This document shows, in pieces, positions 62,109 to 64,000 of a stretch of 64,000 nt of DNA (the stretch's first letter is position 1; every line of letters begins with the position of its first letter). The translations under genes were made by a program, and so were the position numbers. Origin of the DNA: Olleya namhaensis. Lineage in GTDB: Bacteria > Bacteroidota > Bacteroidia > Flavobacteriales > Flavobacteriaceae. The stretch spans positions 372,001 to 436,000 of the forward strand of contig NZ_FORM01000001.1 in the NCBI RefSeq assembly GCF_900114005.1. The letters are read 5' to 3'. The notes beneath the pieces were generated by a model, which saw only the letters and a program-made list of their open reading frames with translations, was not told the origin of the DNA and ran no database searches.

Positions 62109-63656
62109 TTAACCGTGTAAAGCTAGATATTTCTCTTTTACAATCTGACCTACCGGTCTATTACTAATTTTACTCTCAAGCCAAGAGATTACGTCTAAAT
62201 ACAAAAATGCACGACGCTCAAATGGATGATCTTCAAAAGGTTTTAAGACTTCTAAAAGTTTCTTAAACTCCTTTTTAATATCCTGAGGGTAAATATCCTG
62301 AAGCCCTCTAATAAACTTTATCATTTCTTTTTGCACCTCGTGCAAATCATTCATCTTTATTAAAAACTTATAAGTACTACGCAATAAGGTTTCTAAATGA
62401 TAATCTAAACCAGCCTCATAATGCGCAACTAAATTTAAAACTCGAGAAAAGCATAATAAGTCCTCTCGCATAGATAAAGACTTGTTTGATATAATTTTAT
62501 CCAAATATCTAATACACTCCTTATTATTACCCGCTCCAAAATGCAAACTGGCAAACTTATAATAAAAGACCATTTTATGGTGTGCATCAATCTTATTAGA
62601 ATATACCATCAAATCAGCTTCTACCTCTGGAATTAAACCAAGACCATTTTCAAAGCTTCCATCTATAAAATGCTGATTTATTTTATGAAAATTACCATAT
62701 AAAAACACCAAAGAAGCCACATTCTCATCCTTAGGAAAATCAGAACGCTCTACAATAGCATAAAAATCAGATAGCTTACCAACAAATTTAGGCTTGTTTT
62801 TAATAAAATATAAAGCCTCTAACAAATAGTTATTTCCCTTTAAGAAGAATACTGGATTTAAACTAATCATGCTTGGGTTTTCATAGAACAAGTCCACCCA
62901 TTTTAAAGCATACTTATAACAGTTTAAAAAATCCTGCATTAAAAAACTATACCATAAATGCGTTTTATAAAACCAAAGCTTTTCTCTAAATCCTAACTTA
63001 GCTACATCAACCTCAGGAAGCCTGTCTTCAAAATATTTGGTTACTGCTTTACTTTCTGCTTCGTTTTTAACATAACCTGTCTTTAATATTATGCTATATA
63101 ACTGTAAAGACAAATTAGACAACTTACTAGTTATTACATTTAATTCACTTAACTCCTTAGCCTGCACAGTTAACTGATCTGCACGACTACCTATACTTCT
63201 AGTAATATATTGTGATTCAATTATTTTCTCAAGTTCAACAATTTCAAATGCTAAGTTTTTTTCTTCATTTAAAATAGCCAATTCTTTTGCCTTATCTAAG
63301 ATCTTTAAACTTTGCTTATACAACCCTTTATGATACAGTATTGAAGCAAAATCTAATTGCTCTCTAATTTGAGAGCGTATATTTTGATGGGATGGGTTTA
63401 ATTTTAAACTAATCAAAACCTGCTTATACAAATGCGCCTTAACGTTTGCTAATTGCTGTTTTTTAACTACACCACTTTTAACAATAGCAGCTTCATCATA
63501 CACTTTAGACTTATCAAGAAGATTAAATAGGTTTAAAAATTTAGAATCAGAATTAACCCCAAGCCTTCCAACATACAGCTTAAACTGTCGCTTTTCGGAC
63601 TTAGTTAAAGACTTAACTAATAAAAACAAATTATCTTTTTGGGCTTTAGTCATCAA
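62109..63656 (-). CDS. TPR-like conserved hypothetical protein
   Basis: 515 aa, cytosolic, all-helical, with no signal peptide. Helix pairs resembling tetratricopeptide units are visible (ASILYHKGLYKQSLKILDKA; FASLHFGAGNNKECIRYLDK). The N terminus (KSLTKSEKRQFKLYVGRLG) is a recurrent motif in Bacteroidota proteins of this type, which I recall only as hypothetical. A scaffold or regulatory role is plausible. It diverges from leuA. Confidence 0.78.
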   Translation of the reverse strand: MMTKAQKDNLFLLVKSLTKSEKRQFKLYVGRLGVNSDSKFLNLFNLLDKSKVYDEAAIVKSGVVKKQQLANVKAHLYKQVLISLKLNPSHQNIRSQIREQLDFASILYHKGLYKQSLKILDKAKELAILNEEKNLAFEIVELEKIIESQYITRSIGSRADQLTVQAKELSELNVITSKLSNLSLQLYSIILKTGYVKNEAESKAVTKYFEDRLPEVDVAKLGFREKLWFYKTHLWYSFLMQDFLNCYKYALKWVDLFYENPSMISLNPVFFLKGNNYLLEALYFIKNKPKFVGKLSDFYAIVERSDFPKDENVASLVFLYGNFHKINQHFIDGSFENGLGLIPEVEADLMVYSNKIDAHHKMVFYYKFASLHFGAGNNKECIRYLDKIISNKSLSMREDLLCFSRVLNLVAHYEAGLDYHLETLLRSTYKFLIKMNDLHEVQKEMIKFIRGLQDIYPQDIKKEFKKLLEVLKPFEDHPFERRAFLYLDVISWLESKISNRPVGQIVKEKYLALHG

Positions 63657-63802
63657 CTAATTATTAATTTAAAACACTGATTATCAATTAATTAAGATTG
63701 TTTTCAAAGACTGAACATCGTAACATCACAAATAACAGACATCTATAACAGTTAACCAAAGTATACATTAGTAATTCAAAAGAAAAATAATTCTCTCTTA
63801 AA

Positions 63803-64000
63803 ATGTCAAAAAACTCAATTCAAATATTTGATACTACTCTACGTGATGGCGAACAAGTGCCAGGATGTAAGCTAAACACAGAGCAAAAGGTAATTATTGC
63901 TAAGCAATTGGACCAACTAGGTGTTAATGTAATCGAAGCAGGTTTTCCCGTCTCTAGTCCAGGTGACTTCAAATCGGTAGAAGAAATATCAAAAATCGTA
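63803..64000 (+). CDS. leuA: 2-isopropylmalate synthase, 5' part
   Basis: 66 codons from ATG 63803 run off the right edge. The N terminus [20 protein letters not shown] is the HMGL-like TIM-barrel motif with the metal-binding Asp and catalytic Arg, and [14 protein letters not shown] is the second block. It should condense acetyl-CoA with 2-oxoisovalerate for leucine synthesis. Homocitrate or citramalate synthases share the motif; LeuA is favoured by [12 protein letters not shown]. Confidence 0.88.
   Translation, partial: MSKNSIQIFDTTLRDGEQVPGCKLNTEQKVIIAKQLDQLGVNVIEAGFPVSSPGDFKSVEEISKIV

Noticed and set aside
1..64000. tRNA, rRNA, CRISPR or prophage genes
   Set aside because: I saw no cloverleaf, rRNA segment, repeat-spacer array, integrase or phage structural gene in the window.

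Overview
This window looks like a chromosomal segment of a member of the Flavobacteriaceae (Bacteroidota), probably marine. The DNA is AT-rich. Start codons lack Shine-Dalgarno sequences, and several genes are preceded by the Bacteroidota promoter pattern TTTG-N18-20-TAnnTTTG. Lineage markers include a type B gliding/T9SS C-terminal sorting domain, a PID-CTERM sorting tail, an OmpA protein with thrombospondin type 3 repeats, a HopJ-family protein and long AddA/AddB-type repair proteins. I saw no rRNA, tRNA, CRISPR array, prophage or plasmid functions. Both edges cut genes: a PfkB-family kinase on the left and leuA on the right.

Layout. 1-3.7 kb: kinase, a long PurF-like amidophosphoribosyltransferase, a possible small RNA and superoxide dismutase. 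3.8-13.5 kb: AddA-like helicase-nuclease, kbl, an OmpA/TSP3 outer-membrane protein, AddB-like nuclease and an alpha/beta hydrolase. 13.5-23.3 kb: mostly housekeeping genes (universal stress protein, MATE pump, two tiny membrane proteins, a 2OG-Fe(II) oxygenase, queD, lpxH, an MFS transporter, recJ, OsmC and AhpD-like proteins, hopJ, rsmI), plus a structured intergenic repeat at 17.2 kb. 23.4-35.6 kb: a T9SS-secreted DUF11-like protein, a DoxX protein, a conserved unknown, tdk-alr, mscL, asd, a prolyl oligopeptidase lipoprotein and two secreted unknowns. 35.8-41.6 kb: a complete RND efflux operon (adaptor, pump, outer-membrane channel).

42.6-49.6 kb, minus strand: the most interesting region. 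A FAD oxidoreductase, methyltransferase, type III polyketide synthase and FabI-like reductase lie upstream of a FabZ-like dehydratase, ketosynthase, acyl carrier protein and phosphopantetheinyl transferase. A REP-associated tyrosine transposase and short palindromic repeats sit between some of these genes. It reads as a self-contained pathway in which a dedicated fatty-acid-like module builds an acyl starter, the type III PKS extends and cyclises it into a phenolic or pyrone lipid, and the methyltransferase and flavoprotein modify it. The product is not known to me.

49.7-55.9 kb, minus strand: a compact envelope-related group (amino-acid-oxidase-like flavoprotein, mtgA, a GreA/B-like protein, and three unknown secreted or membrane proteins, one with an acidic repeat tract). 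56-61 kb, minus strand: housekeeping lipid and translation genes in transcription order pdxA, yceD/DUF177, rpmF, fabH, accB, accC. 61-64 kb: ribE, a PID-CTERM mini-protein, a TPR-like protein and the start of leuA. Many neighbouring genes touch or overlap, including convergent pairs.
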